64,000 bases of DNA from Paenimyroides tangerinum (GTDB lineage Bacteria > Bacteroidota > Bacteroidia > Flavobacteriales > Flavobacteriaceae), in assembly GCF_003865405.1 (NCBI RefSeq), contig NZ_RQVQ01000004.1, positions 62,001-126,000 on the forward strand, given 5' to 3'. The position numbers were made by a program, and so were the translations under genes. Positions 43,811 through 52,957 of this stretch are shown piece after piece (the stretch's first letter is position 1; every line of letters begins with the position of its first letter). The notes under the pieces were generated by a model. That model did no database searches. It saw only the letters and a list, made by a program, of their open reading frames with translations, and was not told the origin of the DNA.

Positions 43811-45305
43811 TATTTTTTTCTTTAAAACTGATTGCTAATAAAAGTAGGAAAGTTATCAATCCATTTACGATGATTAATTCGTTATCGAAAACATAATTAC
43901 CGAAGAATAAATGCGAATTCATACTGATAAATAAAGTGATGAATGGTGCAGCAATACAAATTATCGGAACCAGTTTGTCTTTTACTTTTCTTGATTTCAT
44001 AAACATTCCGAACGAAAATAATCCCAAAAGTGGGCCGTAAGTGTACGATGCAATTTTGAAAATCATACTCACAACTGAAGCGTCATTTATGATGTTGAAA
44101 ATCACAATCACAATAAACATCAAGAAGCAAAATCCTAAATGAATTAATTTTCGATTACGTACATTGTTTGGCTTATTGATATTTTCAGGTTTGTCCATTC
44201 CTAAGAAATCGATACAAAATGAAGTGGTTAATGCCGTCAGAGCAGAATCGGTTGTAGCAAATGTTGCGGCGATTAATCCTAATAAAAATACGATTGCAGG
44301 AATTAAAGCCAAATGATTAAAAGCAATTTCAGGGAACAATAAATCAGTTCTTGGTTTACCTGTTAACGGATCAACTGGAACAGAAATTCCTTTAGATTCT
44401 GCATAAATATAAAGTAAAGCTCCAACTCCTAAAAAGAAGATGTTTATTAAAACAAATATTCCTGTAAACGTGAACATATTCTTTTGAGCTTCTTTGATGT
44501 TTTTACAACTCAAATTTTTCTGCATCAAATCTTGGTCTAAGCCAGTCATTGCTATGGTTACGAACATTCCACCTAAAATTTGTTTTACAAAGTGATATTT
44601 ACTTGTTACAAAATCATCCCAAAAGAAAATTTTTGAATAATTACTTTCTTTAATCGTTTCAAAAGCTTCAATTGCCGAATAATCCATTGCCATGCAAATG
44701 AAAATTATCGTTAAGATTACCGATGAAATCAAAAAGAAAGTTTGTAACGTATCGGTTATAATAATGGTTTTTAAGCCTGATTTATAGGTGTATGCAAAGA
44801 TTAATCCCAATGAAATTAAAACGGTTGCAGCAAACGGTATATTCAAATGATCAAACACAAAATATTGAAAGACAATCACTACCAAATACAAACGAAAAGC
44901 CGAACCGATAGTTCTACTGATTAGGAAAATTGAAGCTGCGGATTTATAACTATAAAAACCCAAACGTTTTTCGAAATATTCATAAATCGAAACCAAGTTT
45001 AAACGATAATATAACGGAAGTAAAACGGTTGCCGTTACAATAAAACCTAAAGCATTTCCGAGTACAAACTGAAAATATTTGAATTGTTCGCCACCAGAAG
45101 CACCAACTTCCCCCGGAACTGAAATGAATGTCACACCAGAAAGTGCGGTTCCAATCATTCCAAAGGCAACCAAATACCATTTTGAATTTTTATTGGCTTG
45201 AAAAAAAGCATTATTACTGCTGTCTTTTTTTCCGATAACATTTGAAATAAGGATCAATGTTCCGAAATAAATAACAAGAATTGTTATAATTATAGTTGGC
45301 GTCAT
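43794..45305 (-). CDS. Sodium:solute symporter (SSS family)
   Basis: 503 residues, about 13 transmembrane helices with LeuT-type inverted repeats. Signature stretches include G-T-A-L-S-G-V-T-F-I-S-V-P-G-E-V-G (unwound first helix), E-Y-F-E-K-R-L-G, S-R-T-I-G-S-A-F-R-L-Y, and T-G-L-D-Q-D-L-M-Q-K-N-L-S in the middle. The late A-T-T-D-S-A-L-T-A-L-T-T segment, with its paired Ser/Thr, would complete the sodium site. Substrates of SSS proteins range from sugars to amino acids and sialic acid; nothing nearby indicates which. Single-gene unit. Confidence 0.88.
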   Translation of the reverse strand: MTPTIIITILVIYFGTLILISNVIGKKDSSNNAFFQANKNSKWYLVAFGMIGTALSGVTFISVPGEVGASGGEQFKYFQFVLGNALGFIVTATVLLPLYYRLNLVSIYEYFEKRLGFYSYKSAASIFLISRTIGSAFRLYLVVIVFQYFVFDHLNIPFAATVLISLGLIFAYTYKSGLKTIIITDTLQTFFLISSVILTIIFICMAMDYSAIEAFETIKESNYSKIFFWDDFVTSKYHFVKQILGGMFVTIAMTGLDQDLMQKNLSCKNIKEAQKNMFTFTGIFVLINIFFLGVGALLYIYAESKGISVPVDPLTGKPRTDLLFPEIAFNHLALIPAIVFLLGLIAATFATTDSALTALTTSFCIDFLGMDKPENINKPNNVRNRKLIHLGFCFLMFIVIVIFNIINDASVVSMIFKIASYTYGPLLGLFSFGMFMKSRKVKDKLVPIICIAAPFITLFISMNSHLFFGNYVFDNELIIVNGLITFLLLLAISFKEKNKTSDI

Positions 45306-45386
45306 GTTTTGAAATTATTTGTTCAAAAATAACTATTTTGAATTGTTTATCTATAAATTCTGTATTTTTTTAAATGTTGTATTTTG

Positions 45387-45394
45387 TATCTTTG
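45387..45394 (+). promoter_or_regulatory. -7 promoter element abutting the recR start
   Basis: TATCTTTG is a perfect TAnnTTTG only four bases before the ATG at 45399, implying a leaderless or nearly leaderless mRNA. It also rules out the upstream in-frame TTG at 45384. Confidence 0.6.
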
Positions 45395-45398
45395 TCGA

Positions 45399-46019
45399 AT
45401 GAATTTTCCATCTAAACTTTTAGAGAACGCGGTTAACGAAGTTTCGCAATTACCAGGAATCGGTAAACGAACTGCTTTGCGTTTGGTTTTACATCTTTTG
45501 CGTCAACCTGCAGACCAAACTGCTGGATTGACTACAGCGCTTTTGGGTTTGCGAAACGATATTAAATATTGTAAAAATTGCCATACCATTTCAGATAGAG
45601 AATTATGTGAAATTTGTGAAAATCCATCAAGAGATAATTCAATAATTTGCGTAGTTGAAGACATCAGGGATGTGATGGCTTTGGAAAACACGCAACTTTT
45701 TAAAGGACATTATCACGTTTTAGGCGGGAAAATTTCTCCAATCGACGGCGTTGCTCCAAGTCAGCTTAATATTGTTACTTTAATTAATAAAGTAAAAGAA
45801 GGAAAAGTTAAAGAAATTATTTTCGCTTTGAGTTCAACAATGGAAGGTGATACGACCAATTTCTATATTTACAAACAAATTAAAGATTTCGATATTATAA
45901 CTTCTACCATTGCTCGTGGAATTGCAATCGGTGATGAATTGGAATATGCAGATGAAATTACTTTAGGACGCAGTTTGATTCATCGTGTGCCGTTTGAGAA
46001 TAGTTTGAAAATGTTATAA
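45399..46019 (+). CDS. recR: Recombination mediator RecR
   Basis: 206 residues from the ATG at 45399. N-terminal helix-hairpin-helix ([12 protein letters not shown]), four-cysteine zinc finger C-K-N-C-x8-C-E-I-C, Toprim domain with V-V-E-D-I-R-D and the [11 protein letters not shown] loop, and the C-terminal Walker-B-like segment. Acts with RecO (and RecF) to load RecA at single-strand gaps. Convergent with the next gene: their stops overlap by six bases. Confidence 0.96.
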   Translation: MNFPSKLLENAVNEVSQLPGIGKRTALRLVLHLLRQPADQTAGLTTALLGLRNDIKYCKNCHTISDRELCEICENPSRDNSIICVVEDIRDVMALENTQLFKGHYHVLGGKISPIDGVAPSQLNIVTLINKVKEGKVKEIIFALSSTMEGDTTNFYIYKQIKDFDIITSTIARGIAIGDELEYADEITLGRSLIHRVPFENSLKML

Positions 46020-46634
46020 TTTTCTTGAGTTATATTCAGCCAAAATTTCAAAAATCTCTGATTGTGGGATTTCTCTTTGATTCAATTTTGCTGCTAAATC
46101 GGGTTCGTCGCTAATCAGGTTTTGAATTTTTTCAAATAGCGATCTGTTAATCCATTTTTTGTGTTTTGTCCATTTGCCATCTTTTTCGATGTAAGCATAA
46201 CCGTGACTTTCTGCTATTATATTTTTGTCTGAATACGAAATGTAGTAATTGATTTTTCCTTGACTTTTAACCTCTACAATATTTTTTTTGATGATTTGTG
46301 GTATAATGGTAAAAATATTCTTTTTGTTATTCTCATCAACAAATTCTAAATATTTAATTTTATCTAGTTTGTAATTATGTTTTCTTTTATTCGTAATTAA
46401 ATGTACTTTTTCATCTATAAACGTATCTATATAAACAAACCTAGATAAATTATTCACATCATATTGTAAAATAATAGTAGAAGTTATGGTATCGGTTACA
46501 TTTTCTTTTAAAACTATTTTTACTGGAAGTTCTTTTGTGATTGACGAATATATAAGTATTATTTTGTTCTTTTGTGCATTGCACATTGTTGAAAAAAGAA
46601 AAATAAATATTATTGATTTAAAATAATTTCTCAT
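46014..46634 (-). CDS. Secreted protein of unknown function (206 aa)
   Basis: 206 residues. Signal peptide ([14 protein letters not shown], cleavage near C-N-A-Q). The mature part begins with a beta-rich segment (I-I-L-I-Y-S-S-I-T, then P-V-K-I-V-L-K) and ends with a charged helical region containing F-E-I-L-A-E-Y-N-S. No domain recognised. It is convergent with and slightly overlaps recR, and divergent from the TonB-C-like gene at 46691. A lone signal-bearing protein of this size is likely periplasmic. Confidence 0.65.
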   Translation of the reverse strand: MRNYFKSIIFIFLFSTMCNAQKNKIILIYSSITKELPVKIVLKENVTDTITSTIILQYDVNNLSRFVYIDTFIDEKVHLITNKRKHNYKLDKIKYLEFVDENNKKNIFTIIPQIIKKNIVEVKSQGKINYYISYSDKNIIAESHGYAYIEKDGKWTKHKKWINRSLFEKIQNLISDEPDLAAKLNQREIPQSEIFEILAEYNSRKL

Positions 46635-46690
46635 TTTTTTTAGTTTAATATATATAAATTTATATAATTAATCTTTTAAATCAAAAAAAT

Positions 46691-47407
46691 ATGAAACAGT
46701 TTTTTATGTTATTAGTATTTGCTAGTTCTAGTTTTTTTAATCTAAATGCAAGAACAAATTCTAATTTGAATGAAGTTAATTCTTCGATTCGTTTTCTTGA
46801 TGATAAAATTGTACTTTATTACAAAGATTTTGATGTGTATTTGGATTCTTTTGAATTCAATAATTCGACTTTTAATTATGTTGTTGACGGAAACAGAAAT
46901 GTTTTATTTTTTGATGAAGATGGAAAACAAACCACTTTAGATTTACAGAATTTTGTTTTAAAAAATTATAGTGAAAAATTTTCAAGTTTAGGTATGAAAT
47001 CATCTTCTCACGCTTTGGTTTATTCAAAAGTTTTAGATGCAGAAAAATACGATGCTATACCTGAACCTTTGTTATTTGATAAGCAGGAACTATTTTCAAA
47101 AATAACTTCAGCCATTTCTTCAAATTCAAATTTCAATGAAATGCCTGAAAATACAAAAGGAGTTACAAAATTTCAATTTGATATTGATGAGAATGGTATG
47201 ATCGTAAATGCGAAATATTTTTCTGAAGTGAATATTGATGGACTTGATTATGTAGTTAAATTTTTATACGGTTTAGATAAATGGAAACCAGCACAAATAG
47301 ATGGAAAACCTGTAAAAAGTTCGTATGAAGTTAAATTATTTTCTAGATATAATTCAGACATTATTCCAGCTGATGAAATGAGTAAAATCATTAAAAGTTT
47401 ACAATAA
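46691..47407 (+). CDS. Secreted protein with TonB C-terminal-like domain (copy 1)
   Basis: 238 residues. Signal peptide (M-K-Q-F-F-M, cleavage near N-A-R), an N-terminal beta region of about 100 residues, then a TonB-C-like fold: F-Q-F-D-I-D-E-N-G-M-I-V-N-A-K-Y-F, a helix, and D-K-W-K-P-A-Q-I-D-G-K-P-V-K-S-S-Y-E-V-K-L-F. Energy-transducing TonB proteins use this domain but are anchored by an N-terminal helix followed by a Pro-rich spacer; both are missing here. Similar in layout to the gene at 48413, so the two are paralogs flanking the DUF4349 gene. Function unknown. Confidence 0.7.
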   Translation: MKQFFMLLVFASSSFFNLNARTNSNLNEVNSSIRFLDDKIVLYYKDFDVYLDSFEFNNSTFNYVVDGNRNVLFFDEDGKQTTLDLQNFVLKNYSEKFSSLGMKSSSHALVYSKVLDAEKYDAIPEPLLFDKQELFSKITSAISSNSNFNEMPENTKGVTKFQFDIDENGMIVNAKYFSEVNIDGLDYVVKFLYGLDKWKPAQIDGKPVKSSYEVKLFSRYNSDIIPADEMSKIIKSLQ

Positions 47408-47415
47408 CATAATAG

Positions 47416-47440
47416 GTTCCTTTTACTGAGGAACTTTTTT
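47416..47440 (+). terminator. Terminator after TonB-C-like gene 1
   Basis: GTTCCT / AGGAAC stem, 7-base loop, then six T. Confidence 0.65.
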
Positions 47441-47492
47441 ATTGATTTTAGAAAAAAGTTTTTATTTCTTATATTCGTTAAAAATCACACTT

Positions 47493-48323
47493 ATGAAACG
47501 TATTTTATATTTTTTAAGTTTCGCTTTAATTCTTATTTCTTGTAAGAAAGCAGCCGATGAAACTTCGTCCAAAACAGATAAATCTGCAGTTACCGAAGAA
47601 GCTTTTGTACCAGCGCAACCAGTTGAAGCTGCAGCAGAAGTATCGAATGTTTCTAATAACGATGTTTCCTTGATTGACCAGAAAATTATAAAAAATGGAA
47701 CTTTACGTTTTGAAACTGCTGATATGAACAAAACTGCTGCAAAAATTTATGCAGCTTTAAAAGGTTCAAATGGTTATATTCAGTTAGATAATGAAACAAA
47801 AGGATATAATGAAATTACGCGAAATATTGTAATTCGAGTTCCAAATCAAAACTTTGAAAAATTAATAAATGAAGTTACTCATGGTGTTTCTTATTTTGAT
47901 GAAAAGCAAATCACTTCAGAAGATGTTACCGAACAATTTATTGATTTAGAAGCAAGATTAAAATCTAAAAAAGAGTTAGAAGCTCGTTATATCGATTTGT
48001 TAAGAAAAGCAACAAAAGTTTCTGATATAATAGAAATTGAACAACAAATCAATGTCATTCGTGAAGAAATTGAATCCAAAGAAGGACAACTTAATTATAT
48101 GAAAAGTCGTGTTTCGATGAGTACTTTGAATATTAATTTCTATAAACCAACTTCAGAATCTGGCGTAACCGTTTCTTATGGAGATAAAATCGTAAATGCT
48201 TTGAAAGGAAGTATTAGCTGGATTCCTGGATTTTTTATTGGATTGATTTACATTTGGCCATTGTTTTTCATTGCAGTTATTGGATATTTTATTTTTAAAA
48301 GAAAACGTAAAAAACAAGAATAG
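47493..48323 (+). CDS. DUF4349 lipoprotein with C-terminal membrane anchor
   Basis: 276 residues from the ATG at 47493 (earlier frame rejected because it would precede a perfect lipoprotein signal). Lipobox L-I-S-C, Cys15, low-complexity linker, then DUF4349: I-K-N-G-T-L-R-F-E-T-A-D, N-E-I-T-R-N-I-V-I-R-V-P, E-D-V-T-E-Q-F-I-D-L-E-A-R-L followed by a coiled-coil hairpin (K-K-E-L-E-A-R-Y, then I-I-E-I-E-Q-Q-I). A single hydrophobic helix and basic tail (K-R-K-R-K-K) close the protein. Family members are envelope proteins of unknown role. A weak -7-like TATATTCG lies at 47470. Confidence 0.88.
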   Translation: MKRILYFLSFALILISCKKAADETSSKTDKSAVTEEAFVPAQPVEAAAEVSNVSNNDVSLIDQKIIKNGTLRFETADMNKTAAKIYAALKGSNGYIQLDNETKGYNEITRNIVIRVPNQNFEKLINEVTHGVSYFDEKQITSEDVTEQFIDLEARLKSKKELEARYIDLLRKATKVSDIIEIEQQINVIREEIESKEGQLNYMKSRVSMSTLNINFYKPTSESGVTVSYGDKIVNALKGSISWIPGFFIGLIYIWPLFFIAVIGYFIFKRKRKKQE

Positions 48324-48412
48324 TTTTAACTAGATATATTATTTTGTGATTTAAGGTTGAATAATGTTAATTTTTTATTATTTTTATATATTATTAAAAC
48401 CAACCAAACATC

Positions 48413-49168
48413 ATGAAAAATAAAATATTCAAATCATTTTTTTTAAATAAGTATTTTTTATTTCTATTATTAGGAATAACTCCTGTTTTTTCGAGTTATG
48501 CAAATTTAAATTCAGATTGTGATTTTACTTTTGAAAATCAGCAATTATCAAAAACTAAAATTATCATCTATTATGTAGAAGGTGCTACATATAAATCAAC
48601 TTTTAAATATAATGATGAAACGTATAGTTATTTAATTGATTCAAATAAAAAAGTACTTTTTTTAAACGCGCAAGGAGAACAAGTTAATTTGAATCTAAAA
48701 CTATTTAATTTTGTGAATATCAAAGATAGAGGTTTTGATGTTGATGTCGAAAGCGAGGAAGTTTATGATGATAAGCCTGTTTTTTTTCAACGAATTGTAA
48801 GTTCTGAGAATTTTACAAATTTTGCAAAACCAATAACTATCAGTTATGATGACCTTAAAAGTGATTTGAATGAAATTATCAATAGAGGTAATGGTGTAAA
48901 TAGTAAAGAAACTCAATATTTGATTTTTAGATTCGATATCAATCAATATGGTCTAATTGATAATGTCAGAAATGAAACAAGTGATGATTCAAGAATGCAT
49001 CAATCAATCATAAATTATTTAAACAATCTCGATGATTGGCAGCCAAGTGATATTTCTGGTGAGTTAACAACTTCTACATTCGAAATAAAAATAATCGTTC
49101 CTTATATTTACAAAGAAACTCGTGAAATTATTAACGAACATAAACAAGTTACACCAAAGGAACAGTAA
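48413..49168 (+). CDS. Secreted protein with TonB C-terminal-like domain (copy 2)
   Basis: 251 residues. N-terminal hydrophobic signal (about 14-31), beta-rich first half (T-K-I-I-I-Y-Y-V-E-G, then S-Y-L-I-D-S-N-K-K-V-L-F-L), and a TonB-C-like second half: Y-L-I-F-R-F-D-I-N-Q-Y-G-L-I-D-N-V, helix, D-D-W-Q-P-S-D-I-S-G, S-T-F-E-I-K-I-I-V. The alignment with copy 1 runs along the whole protein, including Y-L/V-I/V-D-S/G-N-K/R-K/N-V-L-F. No TonB-type anchor or Pro-rich spacer. A long hairpin terminates it. Confidence 0.7.
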   Translation: MKNKIFKSFFLNKYFLFLLLGITPVFSSYANLNSDCDFTFENQQLSKTKIIIYYVEGATYKSTFKYNDETYSYLIDSNKKVLFLNAQGEQVNLNLKLFNFVNIKDRGFDVDVESEEVYDDKPVFFQRIVSSENFTNFAKPITISYDDLKSDLNEIINRGNGVNSKETQYLIFRFDINQYGLIDNVRNETSDDSRMHQSIINYLNNLDDWQPSDISGELTTSTFEIKIIVPYIYKETREIINEHKQVTPKEQ

Positions 49169-49171
49169 AAG

Positions 49172-49222
49172 AAAAACTCAATTGAATTCAGTATCAGAAG
49201 ATAAAGTTTCAATTGAGTTTTT
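49172..49222. terminator. Terminator between TonB-C-like gene 2 and mtnN
   Basis: Perfect 15-bp stem AAAAACTCAATTGAA / TTCAATTGAGTTTTT with a 21-base loop; serves convergent genes. Confidence 0.75.
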
Positions 49223-49226
49223 TGTT

Positions 49227-49985
49227 TTAATTTTGGATGTTTTGTAAAATATGTTTCACAATCCACAATCCATATCTATTAGAAATTTGTTCAATAAATT
49301 TATTAAAATCTAAAGTCGCACTTTCGTTTGCATTATCTGAAATCGTCCGAATAACTGTAAATGGAATGTGATATTCATGACAAACTTGTGCAACTGCAGC
49401 GCCTTCCATTTCTGCGCATAAAGCTTCTGGAAAATCGGTTAAGATTTTTGAAACTTGTTCTGGTTGATAAATAAATTGGTCACCACTTACAATCAAACCT
49501 TGATGTAAAACAGGAGTTTGAATACCAAATTCATTTAAATCATTTTCAGAAATATATGAATGAATGGTTTTGTTTTCTAGAAATGAAGTTATTTCAGTCG
49601 AAGTAATTTGGTTTAAACCTGAATCTGTTTTGAAATATTTCTTATTAATTAAAGGAATTTCATTTTTAGGATATAAAGGAAAAGCATCAAAATCATGTTG
49701 TGAAAGTGATGTAGCCAAAACAATATCTCCAACTTTTACATTTGGATTAATTCCTCCAGCAACTCCAGTAAATATAAGTTTAGCTATTTTAAATTCTTGG
49801 ATTAAAGTTGTTGTTGTAATCGTTGCTGCAACTTTACCAATTCGTGAAAATACAACAACGCAATCTTTGTTTTCTAATTTACCGATATAATATTTTCTTT
49901 TTCCGATGATTCGAGTTTCAGAAATTTGCATTTCTTCTATAATCGCATTGATTTCTTCGGGAATGGCTCCGATAATTCCAATCAT
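49227..49985 (-). CDS. mtnN: 5'-methylthioadenosine/S-adenosylhomocysteine nucleosidase
   Basis: 252 residues, slightly long for MTAN (about 230). It hydrolyses MTA and SAH to adenine plus the thio-sugar, recycling SAM by-products. Signature blocks: I-G-I-I-G-A-I-P-E-E-I at the N-terminus, F-T-G-V-A-G-G-I-N-P, S-G-D-Q-F, and A-E-M-E-G-A-A-V-A-Q-V with S-D-N-A (catalytic Asp). It is next to metK, so synthesis of SAM and disposal of its products are neighbours, but a terminator separates them. Confidence 0.93.
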   Translation of the reverse strand: MIGIIGAIPEEINAIIEEMQISETRIIGKRKYYIGKLENKDCVVVFSRIGKVAATITTTTLIQEFKIAKLIFTGVAGGINPNVKVGDIVLATSLSQHDFDAFPLYPKNEIPLINKKYFKTDSGLNQITSTEITSFLENKTIHSYISENDLNEFGIQTPVLHQGLIVSGDQFIYQPEQVSKILTDFPEALCAEMEGAAVAQVCHEYHIPFTVIRTISDNANESATLDFNKFIEQISNRYGLWIVKHILQNIQN

Positions 49986-50002
49986 AATATAAAATTGAAT
50001 TT

Positions 50003-50029
50003 AAAAAAGCTGCCTAAAAAGACAGCTTT
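50003..50029 (-). terminator. Terminator of metK
   Basis: In transcript sense AAAGCTGTC / GGCAGCTTT with one wobble pair, loop TTTTTA, then T tract. Confidence 0.75.
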
Positions 50030-50033
50030 AATT

Positions 50034-51320
50034 TTATAGTGAAAATAAAGATTTAACTTCATTTATTTTGTCTAATTTTTCCCAAGTGAAAAGTTCAACT
50101 TCCATAACTTTTTCTTCTCCGTTTGGAGTTGTGAATGTTTTAGAAACGATTTCGTTTTTACGTCCCATGTGTCCGTAAGCAGCAGTTTCGCTATAAATTG
50201 GTTGACGTAATTTTAAAGATTGTTCAATAAAATAAGGTCTTAAATCAAATAATTCCTGAATCTTAACTGCAATTTCTGAGTCCGAAATGTTCACTTTTGA
50301 AGTTCCGTAAGTATTTACAAAAACACCCATAGGTTCAGCAATACCAATTGCATAAGAAACTTGAACTAAGATTTCGTCAGCAACTCCAGCAGCTACTAAG
50401 TTTTTCGCAATATAACGCGCAGCATAAGCAGCAGAACGGTCAACTTTACTCGGGTCTTTACCTGAAAATGCACCACCACCGTGAGCACCTTTTCCACCAT
50501 AAGTATCAACTATAATTTTACGACCAGTTAAACCTGTATCTCCATGTGGACCTCCAATAATGAAAACTCCAGTTGGGTTGATGTGGTAGATAATTTCATC
50601 GTTGAAATACGCTTCGTATTGAGGATATTTTTTTAATAAACGAGGAATTAAAATGTTTACAATATCAGATTTGATTTTGTCTTGCATTTCTTTCTCAGCT
50701 TTTATTTTCGCTTCAAGAGTGTTGTTTTCTGGTTTAACAAAATCGTCATGTTGAGTAGATAAAACAATAGTAACTACCTTTTTAGGTTTGTTGTCATCGC
50801 CATATTCTAATGTTACCTGAGATTTTGCATCTGGTCTTAAATAAGTGATTTCGTTGTTTTCTCTTCTTAATTCAGCTAATTCTTGTAACAATTTATGAGA
50901 TAAATCTAAAGCTAATGGCATGAAATCTTCTGTTTCATTGGTTGCATAACCAAACATAATTCCTTGATCACCAGCACCTTGTTCTTCTTTATTCGTTTTG
51001 TCAACACCTTGATTGATATCAGCAGATTGTTCGTGAATAGCAGATAGAATTCCACAAGAATTCGCATCAAACATATATTCGCTTTTTGTATAACCAATTT
51101 TTTTAATGGTATCACGAGCGATTTTTTGAACGTCTAAATAGGTGTTTGATTTAACTTCTCCTGCTAAAATAACCTGGCCAGTTGTAACCAAAGTTTCACA
51201 AGCAACTTTAGATTCTGGATCAAAAGCTAAAAAGTTATCAATTAATGCGTCTGAAATTTGATCAGCAATTTTATCTGGATGTCCCTCACTAACAGATTCT
51301 GAGGTGAAAAAATAAGCCAT
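50034..51320 (-). CDS. metK: S-adenosylmethionine synthetase
   Basis: 428 residues, typical for Bacteroidota. It makes SAM from methionine and ATP. Motifs: [14 protein letters not shown] at the start, [35 protein letters not shown], and [16 protein letters not shown]. Codon use suggests high expression. A SAM-II riboswitch in the leader ties expression to the product level. Confidence 0.97.
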   Translation of the reverse strand: MAYFFTSESVSEGHPDKIADQISDALIDNFLAFDPESKVACETLVTTGQVILAGEVKSNTYLDVQKIARDTIKKIGYTKSEYMFDANSCGILSAIHEQSADINQGVDKTNKEEQGAGDQGIMFGYATNETEDFMPLALDLSHKLLQELAELRRENNEITYLRPDAKSQVTLEYGDDNKPKKVVTIVLSTQHDDFVKPENNTLEAKIKAEKEMQDKIKSDIVNILIPRLLKKYPQYEAYFNDEIIYHINPTGVFIIGGPHGDTGLTGRKIIVDTYGGKGAHGGGAFSGKDPSKVDRSAAYAARYIAKNLVAAGVADEILVQVSYAIGIAEPMGVFVNTYGTSKVNISDSEIAVKIQELFDLRPYFIEQSLKLRQPIYSETAAYGHMGRKNEIVSKTFTTPNGEEKVMEVELFTWEKLDKINEVKSLFSL

Positions 51321-51400
51321 ATTTTTGTTATATTTTTTTAAGATTTACATTGGAGGTAAATTTAAGAAGGCAACAAAATCAAGCTAAAGGAAAGTGTTTT

Positions 51401-51452
51401 CTGCTTTAGCATTTTTTTTACGAGGTTGCAATCAGTCAAATTTTTCCTCTTT
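51401..51452 (-). promoter_or_regulatory. SAM-II riboswitch in the metK leader
   Basis: In transcript sense: GAGG (5' arm of P1), a 20-base loop ending TGATTGCAA, CCTC (3' arm), then GTAAAAAAAATGCTAAAG. This matches the SAM-II (metA) class: short P1, invariant ATTGCAA before its 3' arm, A-rich stretch and the GCTAAA that closes the pseudoknot. It lies about 80 bases before metK and just after a perfect promoter. The terminal GCTAAAG can instead pair with CTTTAGC at 51383-51389, offering a switch hairpin. Confidence 0.8.
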
Positions 51453-51464
51453 GAATTTGAATTA

Positions 51465-51495
51465 CAAAAATAGGAGATAATATTCTTAAATGAAA
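51465..51495 (-). promoter_or_regulatory. Promoter of metK
   Basis: TATTTTTG (51465-51472) with TTTC 19 bp upstream on the minus strand; transcription should start about 10 bases before the riboswitch. Confidence 0.6.
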
Positions 51496-51565
51496 GTTAA
51501 ATTTAAAATTGTTTTTTTTTGTAAAAAAAGTGTTTTGTTTTAACTCTGAGCATAAGATTTAATTA

Positions 51566-51573
51566 TAACTTTG
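51566..51573 (+). promoter_or_regulatory. Putative -7 promoter element of the carbonic anhydrase pair
   Basis: TAACTTTG fits TAnnTTTG, 22 bases before the ATG at 51596. Confidence 0.5.
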
Positions 51574-51595
51574 AATCGTAACTAAATATTTGAAG

Positions 51596-52228
51596 ATGAA
51601 ATTTCATACAGCAGAAGATCAATCTACAGTGACTCCAACTAAAGCTTTAGAGTTTTTAAAAGAAGGGAATCAACGTTTTGTAGAAAACTTAAAGACCAAT
51701 CACGATCTTTTAGAACAAGTTAATAAATCAAGAGAAAGTCAGTTTCCTTTTGCAATAATATTGAGTTGTATAGATAGTAGAACTTCAGCAGAATTGATAT
51801 TTGATCAAGGTTTAGGAGATGTTTTTAGTACTCGTGTTGCCGGAAATATCATTAATGATGATGTAATTGGATCTATGGAATTTGCATGTAAATTGGCAGG
51901 TTCAAAATTGATTGTGGTTTTAGGTCATTCAAATTGTGGTGCAATTAAAGGAGCTTGTCACGATGTGAAATTAGGTCATTTAACCAGTTTATTAAATAAA
52001 GTACAACCTTCTATAAATGAGATAAAAAAACTTTATCCGACCTTAGATATAAAATCTCAAGAAGGAATTGATAAAGTTGCTTTTAATAACGTTCATATTA
52101 TGAAACAAGAAATTATCAATCGAAGTGTGGTTCTTAATGAGATGTTGAAAAATAATGAAATTGGGGTTGTTAGCGCATATTATAAAGTTGAAACAGGAGA
52201 AGTAATTTTTATTGATACAGAAATCTAA
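51596..52228 (+). CDS. Beta-carbonic anhydrase (copy 1)
   Basis: 210 residues from the ATG at 51596. Zinc ligands are C in S-C-I-D-S-R (with the Asp-Arg dyad) and H-x2-C in G-H-S-N-C-G-A. R-V-A-G-N-I-I and G-S-M-E-F-A fit the plant-like/prokaryotic beta clade with the G-x-x-x-F-x-x-R-x-A-G-N pattern. Hydrates CO2 to bicarbonate in the cytoplasm (no signal peptide). A second, different beta-CA gene starts four bases later. Confidence 0.92.
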   Translation: MKFHTAEDQSTVTPTKALEFLKEGNQRFVENLKTNHDLLEQVNKSRESQFPFAIILSCIDSRTSAELIFDQGLGDVFSTRVAGNIINDDVIGSMEFACKLAGSKLIVVLGHSNCGAIKGACHDVKLGHLTSLLNKVQPSINEIKKLYPTLDIKSQEGIDKVAFNNVHIMKQEIINRSVVLNEMLKNNEIGVVSAYYKVETGEVIFIDTEI

Positions 52229-52231
52229 AAT

Positions 52232-52876
52232 ATGAAAACAAAATTTTATGAACAACTACTTGTAAATAATCATAAATGGGTTGAATCTCAATTGAAATTA
52301 GATCCGGATTATTTCAAACATTTATCGATTAAACAAACTCCACCGGTACTTTGGATTGGATGTTCCGATAGCCGTGTTCCAGCAAATGAAATTATCGGAG
52401 CAAAACCAGGAGATGTTTTTGTGCACAGAAATATTGCAAATATGGTTGTTCATACCGATATGAATATGTTATCTGTTTTGGATTATGCGGTTAACGTTTT
52501 AAAAATTAAGCATGTAATCGTTTGCGGGCATTATGGATGTGGTGGCGTAAAGGCAGCAATGGGTAATAATTCGGTTGGAATTATTGACAACTGGATTCGT
52601 CATATCAAGAATGTTTATCGTTTACATGCTAATGAATTAGATGAAATTGAAAATGAAGATATTCGATTCAATCGATTTGTAGAATTAAATGTAGAAGAAC
52701 AAGTTTATGATTTAGCAAAGACTTCAATTGTACAAAGAGCTTGGGAAGGCGGGCAGGAGTTGAGTTTGCATGGTTGGGTTTACGGTTTAAATTCGGGATA
52801 TGTAACCGATTTGGAAGTAAATATTACATCGAATGACGAACTTGATGATGTTTATCAATTAAAATTTAAAAAATAA
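52232..52876 (+). CDS. Beta-carbonic anhydrase (copy 2, Can type)
   Basis: 214 residues, close to E. coli Can (220). Zinc ligands C in G-C-S-D-S-R-V-P-A-N-E and H-x2-C in G-H-Y-G-C-G-G, with V-H-R-N-I-A-N and L-D-Y-A-V-N-V-L as further landmarks. The C-terminal G-L-N-S-G-Y-V-T-D-L region is typical of Can. Its sequence differs strongly from copy 1, so they are different clades brought together and not a recent duplication. Same transcript as copy 1. Confidence 0.93.
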   Translation: MKTKFYEQLLVNNHKWVESQLKLDPDYFKHLSIKQTPPVLWIGCSDSRVPANEIIGAKPGDVFVHRNIANMVVHTDMNMLSVLDYAVNVLKIKHVIVCGHYGCGGVKAAMGNNSVGIIDNWIRHIKNVYRLHANELDEIENEDIRFNRFVELNVEEQVYDLAKTSIVQRAWEGGQELSLHGWVYGLNSGYVTDLEVNITSNDELDDVYQLKFKK

Positions 52877-52957
52877 TTACAATTATTTTATACTTATCGT
52901 GTTTTTGTTATTAATAATTTATTATATTTATGATTGAATTAATAAAAAAACAAAACT

